From Dastarcus helophoroides (lineage: Eukaryota > Arthropoda > Insecta > Coleoptera > Bothrideridae), in NCBI GenBank assembly GCA_028583605.1, contig CM053327.1, forward strand, positions 20,385,629 to 20,449,628: a stretch of DNA of 64,000 bases. Direction: 5' to 3'. Shown here one piece after another: positions 10,462 to 23,810 of this stretch (position 1 is its first letter; every line of letters begins with the position of its first letter). The translations under genes and the position numbers were made by a program. The notes beneath the pieces were generated by a model. That model did no database searches, was not told where the DNA came from, and saw only the letters and a program-made list of their open reading frames with translations.

Positions 10462-13400
10462 ATGAAAGTGATAATTTGTATAGTGTTGGCAATTACTACA
10501 TTAGTATGTAAGTATTTTTATCGGTTTATTTAATTTTCTTAATTTATTCATAGCTAACATTCGATAAATGTCTAGAGATTTCAACGGTTAATAAGGCAAG
10601 AATACCCATTTTATATAACGATTTTAGTTATTGCAACAATTTTTTAGCGTTTATTTCAGCACGCAATTATAAAACTTATCAGTTTGGACATTAGGAATAT
10701 TACTTATTGTTAGACTAGAACTGTCGAAAAACCAGTCATAGATATAGTAATTAGGAAATCAATACTGCTCAATTGGCATTTGCTTTCTATTTTAAGTGAA
10801 ACAGTATATTCGAATTCTTAAATGAAGTGAAAATAGTTGACTAATTATTTGTGGAGTGCAAGAAATGAGATATTGAACTGACTTTCATTCCCAGCTAATA
10901 GACTAATTTTCTAGTCTCAATCTGCTTAGTTATTAAGGCAGTAAATCTTTGACCGAGACTGCATAACAACAATTTTAATCCAATTCGATTTCTTTTTTGC
11001 CATAGCACTGTTAGTTACTAAAATCTGTTTCAGAATAATGCTTTTTGACAACTCTTACGGTATATTTATAATTTATAACACTTATTTTTGTACATTTAAT
11101 AAACTCCTTGTCTTATGTGTAAAAACACTCACACTAGTTAGTCATATAACTTAAATAAAAAAATTCAGCACATAATGCAAGGTTCTGAAATATGGTTTAA
11201 TAAAAAAAGTAAACTTATTTGTAGAAATATAACATTAATTTTAATGTTCGTAACATATATCAAAAAAAAAAAGTTTTATGGTTGAATGAATACTTAAATC
11301 TATCCAGCATAGATTGCATACAAAATGTTTTCTAAAATATTTTCGCAAATATTTTTATTCCGTTAAATAAAGAAAGTAATATGAAATATCGTGAAGTAAA
11401 ATTAACAGACAAAAAAACGTATTCTGCTAGTTAATTCCATGTAATGCGTAATGTGGTGTCTCCACTGAAAAGATCAAGGTTAAAATAAAATCATGATACC
11501 GAGTAAATTTTGTATTTTTCGAAGTCATAGCAACAAGAAATACAAAGCACATTAAAGTGAATGTGTCGGTTTTAAGTGTCTTACAATTAGATAAAATAGA
11601 TAAGAGAAAAAATAATGTTAAGGAAAAATTTTCATATGACATGGAAACACATGGAAACTCTTAACAAAAGGGATACAAGGTGTGTCAACATTTTAAATGT
11701 AAAAAAGGTCTTTTTTCCATCTCCCAGTTATCAAACATATTTAAACTAAATTTTGTACGTGGATGAGGAGTCACAAAATTAGATAAAACTAAGTCTCAAC
11801 TTTAGCCATGGGGAGTTAGGGGCACCTGCGATATTATTTAAAAATAAAATGCCACGGACACTGAACAAAATGAAACAATGTATCATTTTTGGATGAAATA
11901 TTCAATTCTCGATAAAAATTATTCCTTTAGATTTTTTCGTTAATACATATGTCGCTGGTTACGTCATATCGTTGGCTTTGAAAAAAATCACCCTCAATGG
12001 TAAGTTCACTACCTACACCATAACGTAATAAGTATCTCAAAAATTTAAATTGTGGCACGACAATGACAAATTAAAAAAAATATCTTAAGACAACTTTATT
12101 CAAACACGTTGTTTCTTTTACTTTGTTCAGTATTGTACCGTTTTGTTTTTGAAAAATTAGCATTAAAAATTACTTATAACTCTGTCATAGTAGAGATCAA
12201 AACTTCATTTATCACATTTTATGTTATTCCATTCATGTACCAAGCGCGCAGAATTTGATTTAAATATCTTTGAAAATGCGATAATGAAAAAATAAAAACC
12301 CTTTTTATTAAATTTTATTAAATTTTTATCACTTTGTATTTTTTTTACCAATAGTCTCCGGATAGATATAAAAGCTTTTGCTTAAAATTATTAACATTTT
12401 CGGCGATTTAAATTTATGCCTAATTGAAATTTCTGGCGCTCCAGTCATCCTACATTACTGAATATTATTAGTGTTGGCTGTACTTGAACGCTAACAGTTT
12501 TTAACTATTTTAACAATGGGTGACAATCAAAAATAATGTTTGTTATGTGCATCACAGATTGACCATTATTGACATAAATATAGATTACTTCGACAATGGG
12601 CACAAATCGGTTGCTACAGAATAAAAATAACAGCCGTTACGATTTACCATTTTGCACTGTTTTGGAGAGAAATTCAATCTGCAACATCTGTAACAGTTAT
12701 AAGGATTAGTGATTTTTAAGTTTGATTACTCCCTAATAAACTATATTATTAATAAAAATTAAACTTTTTCATCATTAGCGTCCATTGATCTAAATTCTAT
12801 AAACGAATAAGAGTCGCAGGTTAAGGCTTGTCAAGGAGATAAGAGTTAAGGCAAGAAACAGGACCAACTGGAAAGAGCAACGACTTTGCTAAGTAATAGA
12901 TAACATGTAGAAGGACGAAAATACAACTAATGGGGATAAAAAAAGTGAACAAGGTCATGAAGAAAAATGCTTCTGTAAAAAAAAACCAGCAAGATTCTCC
13001 AAAAAGGAAGGACAAAATGGATAAATTGGGAAAATAACCAAGGAACGAAGGAATTAAAAGAGGAATAGAAAGACATAGAGAACAACTTAAGTACTTCAAA
13101 TAGAAAATAAGAAAACTGGAGAGAAAAAGGAACATTTAAAAACTGGTTTAATTAGTAGAAGTGCAAATATTAAAATTGGAAAGGGACAAAAGGCGGTATA
13201 ATGTAGTGATTCAAGGACTAGAAATAAATAATAAAAAATAAAGAACTTTATAAATAAATGATGCAAATAGAGACAAACATCAAAGAAGTAAGAAATTTAG
13301 GATACAAAGGATTTTTAGCGAGTCTAAATAACGCAGCGGAGAAAGAAGCAATCATGAAAAACAAAGACAAGCTAAAAGCAGCTAGATGTAGTTCCAATAC

Positions 13401-16400
13401 AAAAAACGAAGCAGCTCGGGATGGAAACTATTGACATGAAGATAATAACTATTTTTGTAAAAGTGGAGGTGACTAGCAGAAAATAAGAAGTAGGCTATAT
13501 GGTACTGAAACTAAGAAGATGCAAAATGCTAACCTTTTTTTAAACCGATATGGTTAATTTATTAAAAATACAAGAGGAAAACAAAGAAAAAGAAGAAAAG
13601 AATCAGCTTTAGGAAAGTTTAGGTAGTTAAAAAGAAAGATCAAGATTTTAATGGGAGATGTTAATGCTGAAGTCGGGAAGGAAAAAATGGAACACAATGG
13701 ATGCGGGAAAATACAGTAGGCATAAAGAAATAATAATCAATAATGGAGAAAGAATAATTAGTTTTACGATGGAAAAACAAATGGTAATAAAAAGTACTAA
13801 ACTGAAGGGAAAAGAGATACATAAGGGCCTATGGGTATCTTCAGATTACGAAAATGGTAAACCATGTACAAAGGAAAGATATGAAGAACAAAACTAAATA
13901 CAAAATTTGAGACAGTGAAATGTAGTTCAGATCACTTTTGAATTAAGGTGATTTGTTAAAATTGTGGAACAGGAAAAGAGAACAAAAAATAACGAAAGGA
14001 TAAGGAAGAAAATGTAATTCAAGTCCATTTCAACAGGAACACATACAAAAAATCATCAGCATCACTTACAATAATAAAGTTCCAAGAAATAGAACAAAGG
14101 TGGATGAAAATAAGTTATGGATAATAGAAAAAAAATTCAGAAGAAATAGATCAGAAATTTCTATCAGGAATTAAAACAAAATAGAAAAATGATAGTAGAA
14201 TCATTTTAAAGTAACTGAAGATAAAGAAGGAAGGTTATCTGCTAAAAAGAAGAAATAATGGAGAGATAAAGAAATTATTATAAGGATTTACTAAACCAAC
14301 AGGAAAAAGAAAAGAAGAATTATAGTAGAGAGGCAAAGGAAATGACCAAAAAATGAAACTGTCTACAAGAAGCGAAATAAAGGAAATATCGTAAATATGA
14401 GAAATAATAAAAGTCCATGAGCAACTGCAATAACAGGGGAAATGCCAAAAGCAGGTGGAGATCAACTGTAGGACAGCATACATTAGCTGACAGAAGAATA
14501 TGTGAAACAGAAAAAAATCGGAACAAAGCAAATATATGCGTACCATTATACAATAAAGGTAGCAAATTTCAATGCTCGAATTATAGAGTAATATTTTGCT
14601 GAAAACATACTTTAAGGTATGGAACAATGCATGAGAAGCTGACTAAAAGAAAAAGTAGGATAACTAGGCGAGTATTAGGCAGTTTTAGATGCAATAGATT
14701 TGCAACAGGCCAACATTTTTACGCTGAGCCGTTACGAATACAAGAGCATCCTGTATGTACTGTTTTTATATTTTAAATAAGCCTGCGATCGAATTAGCAG
14801 AGAAAATCTGTATCCAACGATGGAGGAGCTAGAAATAACTAGGAAACTAATAAATCTCAGAAAAATTATACTAGAGAAAACTGAGAAAAAAGCAATGTGG
14901 AAACAACAAAAATCAACAACAGAATTTAAAGTGAAACAAGGCCTCACACAAGGAGACCCGATATTAACGATACTTTTTAAATTAGTATTGAAAGTGCTAA
15001 TAAGAGGAAGTCAAAAACAGAAGAAACAACATTCAAAAATGAACGCCGACGTTTAGGCTTTGCTGATGACGTGACAATCGTGTTTAAAAATAAGAATGAA
15101 ATTAAAAGAATAATAAGGAAGCTAAAATAAGAAGCTGCATAATTGGAGGTAAGAATAAACGAAGAAGTTGTTCCGAAAATTAGGTTAAAAAATTTTAACG
15201 TCTAAAAATATATAATCAGTTCCATACATATAAATCTATTAAAATCTATATCGGGATAATCTTCGTTTTCAAGATACAGTGTATTAAAGGCAAAATCGTG
15301 ATGACGGTTTTTCACTGATCTTTTCAAAACGTGACAAGATAAATAATTAAAATTTTTCACTTCACTTATTTAGATTTTGATACTATACAAAATAAACTGT
15401 GCGGGTAAAAGTAGGGGGGAGGGATCAATCAAATTATCCCTAATTTTCTTATTTTTGATTTTCTTGATATTTTAGGTCTATAATTTTTTAGTAGGGACAT
15501 TTTTACGCAAAAAGGTACTCTTATTTTTCCTTGATAGAGTACACTATTTTCTAGTAAAATGCATTCAAAATGTATTGCATTTCTAGGAACTGCTATTAAA
15601 TAGATCTAACGTGGGCCATGGAAACGAAAAGGATGATTGTCAAAGTAACTCAAGTATAATGACAGAATATTAAAGAAATTCTTTTCTTTGCTTTAATTTT
15701 TCATATTCTTTCAATTATGCGTTCAATCGATTCATTTTCGAATAGAGAATTAAGTAATAATCATTTTGTGTATGGGTTCTGTAATGGGAACGTACCTTGA
15801 CAAGTAGTTGTGGTTCTGATAGACTATATATAAAGGAAAAGGTGGGATATACCTAATGGGAATATTGTTTATTAAAAATCCCCTGAAGTCCTCAAATGAA
15901 ATCAGTGCCAAGTATGCAATTAAGAGCAGCGACATTCATGCAAGGACAACCATGAAGACAACTATGAAATGTGAAATAAATTAATTTTTAAGCTGCCTGA
16001 CAAGAAAACCACTTTTGTCCAATTAAAAATGTTAACAGGTGTATAAACTACCCACGAACAGCTGGACTGAACTTTAAAATGATAAAGATGCTTAGTTTTT
16101 ATTACGAAAATAGTAACAGTGAAAAGTTATATATCGTTCGATATCTTTTAACAAGAAACGTATCAGAAACGACTTTGCACAGTATTTTGCGACTCTCTGA
16201 AACTTCTTTACTGCGGAATAGCAGGAAATATTTCCGAAGAAAAACTATAGAAATGGAAGAGATGGTGTTAATAATTCAAAACCTTTTTTGTAAAAAGCTG
16301 GCTGTCACGGTTTTCGTTTCCGTATGCTAGTCATAGGGCATAATAGTTACCTTTGCGGGTGGATTGTACTATTATATTTAAAAAACTGATTTAAGAATAT

Positions 16401-19400
16401 TCTGGTAGAATGGCAAGGCGATTGGAAATTTCAAAATTTTATGTAGCTTGCGGAAAAAATGCAGTTTTGATATAGAAAGAAAAATATCGGATACCAAATC
16501 GGATTAACTGTATTCTGTTCTCTGGACGTAATTTTCTCTTGTGTAATAAATTTGACAAATTCAAGAATAAATTTGAAGAAAAGTTTTGTTTGGACAGCTA
16601 TAAATTCTGAAGGCATCATCGTTTCACTGACTCGTGAGTTTGGGTTTACCAGAATTGATGTCTTGTCTTATTCTTGAAATGTACTTACTTGGTTTATTTA
16701 ATTGAAAAATAACTTATGAATATGAGTTTTAGTTGAACCACATTTTGCTTGATTGCATGCAAAAATCTCAGTTTTATTATCAAGACAGATTACAAGAAAT
16801 AAGAACTTTTAAACACTTTTTGGAAATATTAAGGGAACTAGTGCATGATGAGAATTACAAAGCTGAAAATATAGATAAATTCTTTTTCTTACGAAACCAA
16901 CTATTTTTACACTAAATTCAGAACATTTAAAAGTCGCGGTGATGCACACAGACTCATTTAATAATTATTTTCTCTTTGTTTAAAATATATCTGCAAAATT
17001 TGCGTTCAATCAACTAAGTATTTAAATGTTTTAGCTGTAATAAATAACTTTGGTAGTATTTTGGGAAGAAAGTTCATGGCCGCAGTATAGTTTTCTTGTT
17101 AGACTCTTCAGTACGAAATTTCAGTATACTTTTGTAGCTACTATGCTAGCTTGCCTACAAAAATAATGTGAATTTCAAGCTAAACAAGTACAAGTTATTT
17201 CTTTTGTAGAGAAAATATTGCTCTTTGTAAACGGGTGAAATATTTGCGAGGTTATTTAAACATTTCTCAGGAATGTGTAAGCTATAAATATGCTGTCGTA
17301 CGGGTTGGGAAACTAATTAAAAGTACGTGGTACAATACATTTAAAGTGATGAGACCGGTTTTATTTAAATATATACATTACAAAATGCATCTGCCTTTCA
17401 CCATTGCGTAAACTCCAAGAAATCGAGAATGACTATGGGGTTTATAAAATTTACCCGTGTTCAATACCACTGCCAGAATACTGATTAGTTTTTTAAGATA
17501 AGACTAGCCGTATTGTAATATTTTAGATAGATTATCCTCGATAAATGCATAAAATTAATAAAATTGCAAAATTATTGCACAAATTTTATCTGAAATTTGG
17601 AAAGATGAAGGCTGGTGACATCGTTCTTGTTAATGATTACAAATTACGAACTATAAATTTCACAATAAATAAGAAATTTAATCCATCTATCATATAGTGA
17701 CATAATTTATTTTTGCAGCTGCACAACAATTTAAGTGTCCTCCAAAAGATGGCCAATATGAAGATTCTAGACAGTGTGACAAATATTACGAATGCGAAGA
17801 CGGGGTAGCAAAAGAGAAGCTTTGTCCTGATGGTTTAGTATTCGACCAACTTATTCGTAAACAAAACAAATGTGATCAACCTTTTAATGTAGACTGTGGT
17901 GACCGCACCGAACTTCGTAAGTATCCATATGCTTATTTGAATATTCAGATGCTCGTCTTCAGCGATAAAAAATTCAGCCAAGAGCGAGTTGGGCTCGCAC
18001 AATTAGTGTTCCGTACCAGTTACTACAATAAATAGTCAACAGATTAAGTTAAATCATTTTTATTCATGTACAAATATGTAACTTATCCAAATTTTCTTCT
18101 ATTATAATTTATAATTAAAAAATTGTCTATTTCAGGCAAAGTGGATACTTTTTTCTACAATCAGTCTAAATATTTATAGAACTGATAACATAACTAATAA
18201 ACTTTATTAACGATAAAAAACGTTAATAAAGTTTATTCGTTATGAATATTAAAGAATTCCACGAAGCAAGGGTTGGAAATGTCAATTACTTAAAGAACTG
18301 ATATAACTGCGTTGATAATATCTCAGATAAAAAGCATTCATTCGCAATTCGCAATAAGTCGCTGACTAACACAGTTTATTAGACCGCCTCGGATCGCGCT
18401 AAAATGTTCGATTCCAATCACAAATATTTCGTTTTGTGCAATGTAATAAACTAGTGCTAACTCCAAAAACATTCATCCAAATGAAATAATGTAAAAAACA
18501 GATTTGATCTACATTCTATCCTTCAGCTAAATCAAGCTTTTATTTAAAAAACTTCCATAGAAGATTTCACCCCTTTACCACATCGGCAATTAAATCAATA
18601 ATTACTTTATACGTATTTCGCCAGCAGAACTGGCATTTTCAAGCGCACTAATCTAAATAGATTAGCAAAAAATGCATCGACGTCATTTACATTGAGATTC
18701 AAATCGATAGTATCGATTTGAATCTGATTAATATATGGGTCAAAATGGCTTGGAATGCAAGCATCTATTTTTTCACAAAATATTTTGTTTCTTAACAATT
18801 ATTACCATAAAAAGAAACCCTGCAGTCCGATAATGCATGGCCCAATATCTACTAACCTTATTAGAATTTAAATTTTATCTTTAGAAACCTAGGAGAACAG
18901 AGAGGAACGGTCATTTCTGACACATTTTGAGCTGTAATTTTAAGACGAACAGACCCAAAATTATTAAAAAAAATATTTTGGCAACTTTAGAGGTAGCTCT
19001 TTTAAATGATATCTCACATGACATATTAACTATATCTTGATTTTTCGGAGACCTAATTAACCCCCCATTTTATTATAAAATAATTTTTTCTTTCAATCGT
19101 GGGCTGGCGGTATTTACGTGGGTCATCCAGAACTAACGTTGTGCAAAATTTCAAATTTATACGTTACACGGTTGTCGAGGAAAATCTGTTTGTGACAGAT
19201 GGATAAACGGATACAAGAGTGAGATTATAAGGGTTCCGTTTTTTCCTTTTAAGGCATGGAACATGGAACCCTAAAAAATCGACAGGATAACATAAATATC
19301 AAACAAATATTGGATTAAGGCGTGTAGGACAGATTAAACTTTTACATATAAATGTTTAGAGAAGTCGAGAACTTAAGCTAATATGGCCTCATATTTGTAA

Positions 19401-21660
19401 AAATAATGTTGCTTAGTGACTTCCGCAGAATGCAGTTTTGCTTGAGTGACCTACTTTAAGCATTAAAAAGCTGTCTCGATTATCATACTATCCATGCAGT
19501 AAGCCTTGAAAATGAAACAAAAGGTGCAACCTGCACCATAATTGGAGTGTTTGCTGAAATCTTATAACTTTGACATTTTCTCGTAATCACGTCGATGAGA
19601 TATTCCTATAATTAGTTTATCGTGAAATTATTAGGTGCTGCTTTGCAATTTTCTTTACTGTGACGTTCAATTTTTCATATTAATAAGTTTTGTTTAGCAT
19701 TAGATATTGCCTAGTAAATATTTTTATTTTTACTTGTCCATAAGTTGGTTTTTTTATTATCCAGGCATTTGTTTTTTGGGTCTTGTTTTTTTCATATTTA
19801 ACCGATAAAATACTGTGAATCCTAAATCAGCTTAGTTTCTTTAAAATCATACAGCGGCGTGGATTTTTTTCTGCGAAAATGATGGTATCCTTTACTTTTC
19901 TTATGGACGCAAATTTGATATGCCTAATGTCACCTATCAAAAGTGAAACATCGGCGTTGTCACAAAAAACAAATTATGTTATTTTTTAAATTAGCAGGCC
20001 AAGTAAAAACAATTATGGCAAGAAAAAAAGCAGTGATATAATACCAGATATAAAAATGTGTTTAGATACTAAAATTTAAACTTAAATTTGGAAATAAATC
20101 GATTGGGAAACTAAATAAACCGCAAAAAACTAAGAGAATAAAATTGGTTATAAGTGCACCCTCCATTTATCTTTCCAAAAATGATGAGTACAAAAAATGT
20201 TGAATACAAAAGCTTCTAGACCCCTCTTAAATTTCTATTTGAAATAAATTTGCCATATGTAGGGTGATACGTTGTTTTCAGAATCAAAGTCAACTTTGTT
20301 TTTTTTTTTATAGGGAACACACCAATTTTTTTCATTTCCGAATTCTCCCGAAAATTCTACACATCTTTTACATAACATGCCCCATTCCTAAAACAAACTG
20401 TATCTGAAATATTATTAATTGAAAATCGTTAATATTATGCACATTTTCCTAGTTTTATATTTGGCCCTGATAATATTAAACAAACCAAAGACCCTGTACA
20501 TTATGTGGTTTGTGTGTCTATCAATCACACTTTCGGTAATCTTGGGCAATATTCTTGTATTGATATAAGAGAAAACTTGAAAAAGGTGGTGATTCCCTAG
20601 ATCCTCCCCATCATTAAGATTATTGACACCAAGAGATATTTTTACAATACCCAAAGTAAACTAAAAATAATCATCGATATTCAAAAAAAGGCTATTCATT
20701 TTTAAATTGATTGCACGGTGAACTGCATTTTTAATTTCACAAACCTTAGAGGGTAAATTTGGTTCATTATTAAAATGAACAGTTATACACACATTTTACA
20801 CATCTTAGAATATTCATTTATGTTCAGTAGTATCAATAATTATTGCATTTAAATATTTTTGTATGTTTTCACATGTCCAGATAAAATATTCTATTTCCGA
20901 TTTGAAAATATTACAATCAGAATTACACAATTATATTTTTTTTTTGCAATTTAATGGACTATGTATCTATAATAGTTTAGGCGAAATATTTAATAAAACC
21001 CCTCTGCAATTTATAGTTGAACACTTTAATAATTATTATATATTTTTTTCAGAACCCGCCAAGGGAAACTCCAACTGCCCTAGACTCAATGGATTCTTTG
21101 CCCATCCAGATCCCACGGTTTGCAACAAATTTTATAACTGCATAAATGGGGAATTCACTGAATTACCGTGCACGGCTGGTCTTCATTTTGATGAATTTAG
21201 TGGAACATGTGTGTGGCCTGCAACAGCGGGAAGACAAGGTTGCACAGAAAATGGAAGTAAGTAGACGTTTCAGATGCTTTATCCTTATGACACTTGATAA
21301 TATTTAACAAGCTTTATATGTGCAGATAAATTGAAAGACGGTTTCGAATGCCCCAAAGAATCTCAAGTCGATAGCAATGGAAACCACGTTGTTCACCCCA
21401 AGTACGCTCACCCTACTGACTGCCAAAGATTTTATGTATGTTTGAATGGTCAAGAACCTAGAGATCTTGGATGCCAAGTTGGCGAAGTATATAATGAAGA
21501 ATCTCAAAGGTGTGATGCCCCAGAAAATGTAGCTGGATGGTGAGTGAGATTGACTTACATTTCCATATTACTTATATTAACTTATGTTATTTTATGCAGT
21601 GAGGACTGGTACAAAGATGAGCCATCTCCAGGACAAACTAAGCAACTTAAAAAGAACTAA
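10462..21660 (+). CDS. obst-A: Obstructor-A / CPAP3-A1, complete five-exon gene
   Basis: Secreted chitin-binding cuticle protein; in flies obst-A organises the apical cuticle assembly zone (family knowledge). Exons: 10462-10507, 17719-17916, 21053-21256, 21326-21539, 21600-21660 (TAA). All introns are GT-AG and the spliced length gives 240 residues. Residues 1-17 form a signal peptide (MKVIICIVLAITTLVSA). CBD1 is C22-C75 (spacing 12-5-9-15-7), CBD2 C90-C145 (14-5-9-12-10), CBD3 C158-C221 (23-5-10-12-8). Signature segments are CDKYYECEDG, KLCPDGLVFD, CDQPFNVDCGDRTELQ, FFAHPDP, LHFDEFSGTCVWP and a CEDWYKDE tail ending KQLKKN. The last cysteine codon is split between exons 4 and 5. The long first intron (7.2 kb) and second (3.1 kb) hold transposon debris. 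It lies between obst-B and an obst-A-like paralogue, same strand. I am confident of the family, and the A1 assignment rests on these motifs. Confidence 0.95.
12820..15180 (+). mobile_element. Decayed non-LTR retrotransposon in obst-A intron 1
   Basis: Purine-rich (A/G) strand. Around 13190-13390 an ORF1-like segment reads NVVIQGLEI, then VRNLGYKGFLASLNNAAEKE and AIMKNKDKLKA. At 13650-13920 the endonuclease appears as GDVNAEVG-like, then NGERIISFTMEKQMVIKST and KEIHKGLWVSSDYE (HKGTW motif of CFDP2-like elements), followed by SSDHF. At 14925-15120 the reverse transcriptase is visible as VKQGLTQGDPILTILFKLVL and LGFADDVTIVFKN (FADD catalytic motif). Many stops and frameshifts, so inactive. ORF order fits an L1/Jockey-like non-LTR element in sense with the host gene. 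Confidence 0.65.
16733..16918 (+). mobile_element. Possible C-terminal piece of a non-LTR element
   Basis: A 60-codon frame reads LNHILLDCMQKSQFYYQDRL and ends KFFFLRNQLFLH. It resembles the LxHI(L/F)xxC...QR zinc-knuckle tail at the C-terminus of Jockey/I-type polyproteins. No preceding RNase H or RT was recognised, so this is tentative. It lies in obst-A intron 1. Confidence 0.3.
17972..18030 (+). repeat. 5' end of a widespread insect repeat (split copy)
   Basis: GCCAAGAGCGAGTTGGGCTCGCAC followed by GTGTTCCGTACCAG matches the start of a repeat I know from many insect genomes (a GCGAG/CTCGC hairpin then GGGTTCCGTACC). The matching 3' end lies at 18880-19275, so the copy seems to be interrupted. 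It lies in obst-A intron 2. Confidence 0.45.
18190..18243. repeat. Perfect 17-bp hairpin, extended by 5 bp
   Basis: AATAAACTTTATTAACG (18196-18212) and its exact reverse complement (18221-18237) are separated by 8 bases. After one mismatch the arms extend with ATAAC/GTTAT. AT-rich and non-coding. It could be a micro-foldback element or an RNA hairpin in the obst-A pre-mRNA. Confidence 0.6.
18606..18645 (-). ncRNA. Third hammerhead-like hairpin (degenerate, minus)
   Basis: On the minus strand CTTGAAAA, A/T spacer, stem GCCAG (18630-18634, minus) with CTGGC (18620-18624, minus), then GAAATACG (GAAA at 18616-18619). The 3' half (stem-GAAATACGT) is the usual Penelope-type form; the CTGANGA box has decayed to CTTGAAAA. 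A 31-bp perfect palindrome lies 50 bp away. Confidence 0.3.
18695..18725. repeat. 31-bp perfect palindrome
   Basis: AGATTCAAATCGATA, one central G, then the exact reverse complement. It lies in obst-A intron 2 near the third hammerhead-like hairpin, inside the interruption of the split repeat. Confidence 0.8.
18880..19275 (+). repeat. 3' part of the widespread insect repeat
   Basis: Ends with GACAGATGGATAAACGGATA, then ATAAGGGTTCCGTTTTTTCC and GGAACCCTAAAAAA, so the last 45 bases fold as GGGTTCC/GGAACCC. This is the recognisable 3' terminus of the repeat whose 5' end is at 17972. Internal sequence is diverged and non-coding. Confidence 0.5.
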
Positions 21661-23239
21661 TTTATAGAGTCAACTTAGTTTTCCCGTTCCTGTGAAATTG
21701 CCAATTTAGTCAGATTACACAATTATGAATTTTATTTATTTTACAATCGTTATTAAGCGTTTGTTATTACGTTAAATTTATACATACAAACCAAAACCTA
21801 AAATGTTGTCCAATTATAATTGAGAGTCATATTCATAAGAACTGATTTTATACCTCCAATTTTGTATTAAATGTGACAAAAAATATATAATATTTTAAGA
21901 TTGGTTATTTTATTTAAATATTATACATTATTATTTAAATAGTAGTTTGTACAAAGATTGTAATAAGTACAATCCCAACTTAATAGGAAGCAGTTTTGAC
22001 AATAGTTAGAATAAAATGACAATAACTTCTAGTATCTGCCTGCTAGTCTGATGACATTCGAAATACTTTATTCAAATTACGCACCATAGAAAATCACTAT
22101 AAAACCCAGGTACTTTGCCAAAAGCATAAAAACAAAGGTTTTTTAGAAAAAAAGACATACAATTTTAAGGTGTGGTAGTACCAAAATTGAAACTTTATTT
22201 TTAATACTTATATTCTATATTCCTTTGTTGGGATTTGGAGTTTTACAAATGCAAAAGAATAGTAAATGTTTCTTGCTCTTTACTTTGTATAAAAAGTTCG
22301 CTTTTATCTTTGCCTTTTGTTAAAAAACAGTTTTTATATAACGGATAAAGTTATACCACCAAAATATCTTCATTAAACGCTAGAAAAAGCAAGTGAAATT
22401 TAAAGTCTTTAAATATAAATTCACTTTTTTATATTACTTGAAAAAAAAAGAACAGTTTGGTTTATGGTAAAATTTTAACCCACTCTTTCCAGATTCCTCT
22501 AGGCGGATAATTAGAGCCTTGTTTATTTTTCATAAATACTTTCGTGGGAGATATTCCCAAAGTTGATGGCTCTAATAACTCCAACATCTACTTTTCTTAC
22601 AGAACAGCTAATTCCTGTGCGAATAACTTCTTTTATGGTGACTGTTTATATAGAACTAACAAAATCTGAAATTCGCTGCCAAGCAGAATTTTCTCTGATA
22701 ATTGCACCTTATTCTCTTTTAAAGAACCAATTCGTCGTCATCAGCGTTACTCGTAGCGCCTCCTACTCGTAGTTTTTCAAAGGCATAAAATAGGGCAAGT
22801 AAATGGTACTTTAAAAAATGGTCATAATGACTCAACGCCAAAGGTACAAACGTTGCAAAGAAGCTCATCATTTTTTCATTAATAAAACACACATTACAAG
22901 ATTTCTTATCTTTGCAGGTACATACATATAATGTATATGTAGAATCGTCATTATGGTTGATTGTCAATATTTGTATCTAACAAAACATTTTTGCTATTAC
23001 AAATTGCACAATGAAAAAAAAAAAAACAATGATTTAATAAGCTTTACATCCGCAATCAATAAACAAGTCACGATGGGCAGTAGATGACGGGTTTTTCATT
23101 AATTAGGCATCTTGAAGTTGTCATTGTGTCACCATTTTTCCTTAACTTTATTAAATAAATTTGCAGTTTCTTTGTTTTAGGAAAACCATTAGCCCTGTTC
23201 TATTAAGAGCAATACGTACATGCCATCTCCTCATTCACT

Positions 23240-23810
23240 TACAGAAGATGTTCTCAAAGCAGATCTTTGACAGATGTTTTAAACTTGCTTCCGGAGCTTT
23301 CATCGCAGCCTCTTCAAAATTAAATCTTTCGCTTTTAAGGCCTTTTTTGGCAGTGCATTGGTAAAAGAATCTCATTAAGTCAAGTCCGTATTACAGGGAA
23401 ATGGGGAAATGTATAGATGCCCTTTGAAACTAAAAATGTTTTAACAAGTGTTTTATGGTGATCGATCTTTACCTTGCCTACCAGGTTTCTCCATTTTTTT
23501 GGGATGCCGCCTTTCATCATTTATTAGTAAAGGACGCAGCGATAATAATTTACAGCCTCATTCAGCCGTTTCTATACTCTGTACTTTATCCTCTATCTCT
23601 TCATTTCGTTGTCTTGATAATACACTCATGATTCGTCAGCAGTGATTAAGTCTTTATTCCGCTTGCTCTTGAAAGCACAATTTCCAATAGGTGCAAATAT
23701 CGACCCGATTTTATTTTTGAACGGTAGTCAACTTGAGGATCCAGTGGACATGTTTAAGTAGCTTTTTAAAATTGTTTGCACGTTTCCCACGCGTTTTCGC
23801 CAACCGTTTT
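23240..23810 (-). mobile_element. Degenerate mariner-like transposase remains
   Basis: On the minus strand, frames near 23600-23700 read NRVDIC followed by RNKDLITADES*VYYQDNE, which resembles the first catalytic aspartate region of mariner transposases (usually ITGDESWVY). Near 23250-23340 a frame reads RFNFEEAAMKAPEASLKHL and CFENIFCK*MRRW, resembling the C-terminal FxxGIxxLxxRW block. Frames are broken throughout and the rest is not recognisable. Tentative. Confidence 0.35.

Noticed and set aside
14235..14947. Several 61-130-codon frames on both strands near 14.3-14.9 kb
   Set aside because: The minus-strand frames are complements of purine-rich non-LTR sequence and rich in Phe/Leu/Ser; no motif.
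20863..21264. 133-codon open frame covering CBD2 of obst-A
   Set aside because: It is exon 3 (21053-21256) read into the upstream intron; the acceptor TTTTTTTCAG at 21052 and the shared junction pattern fix the exon start.
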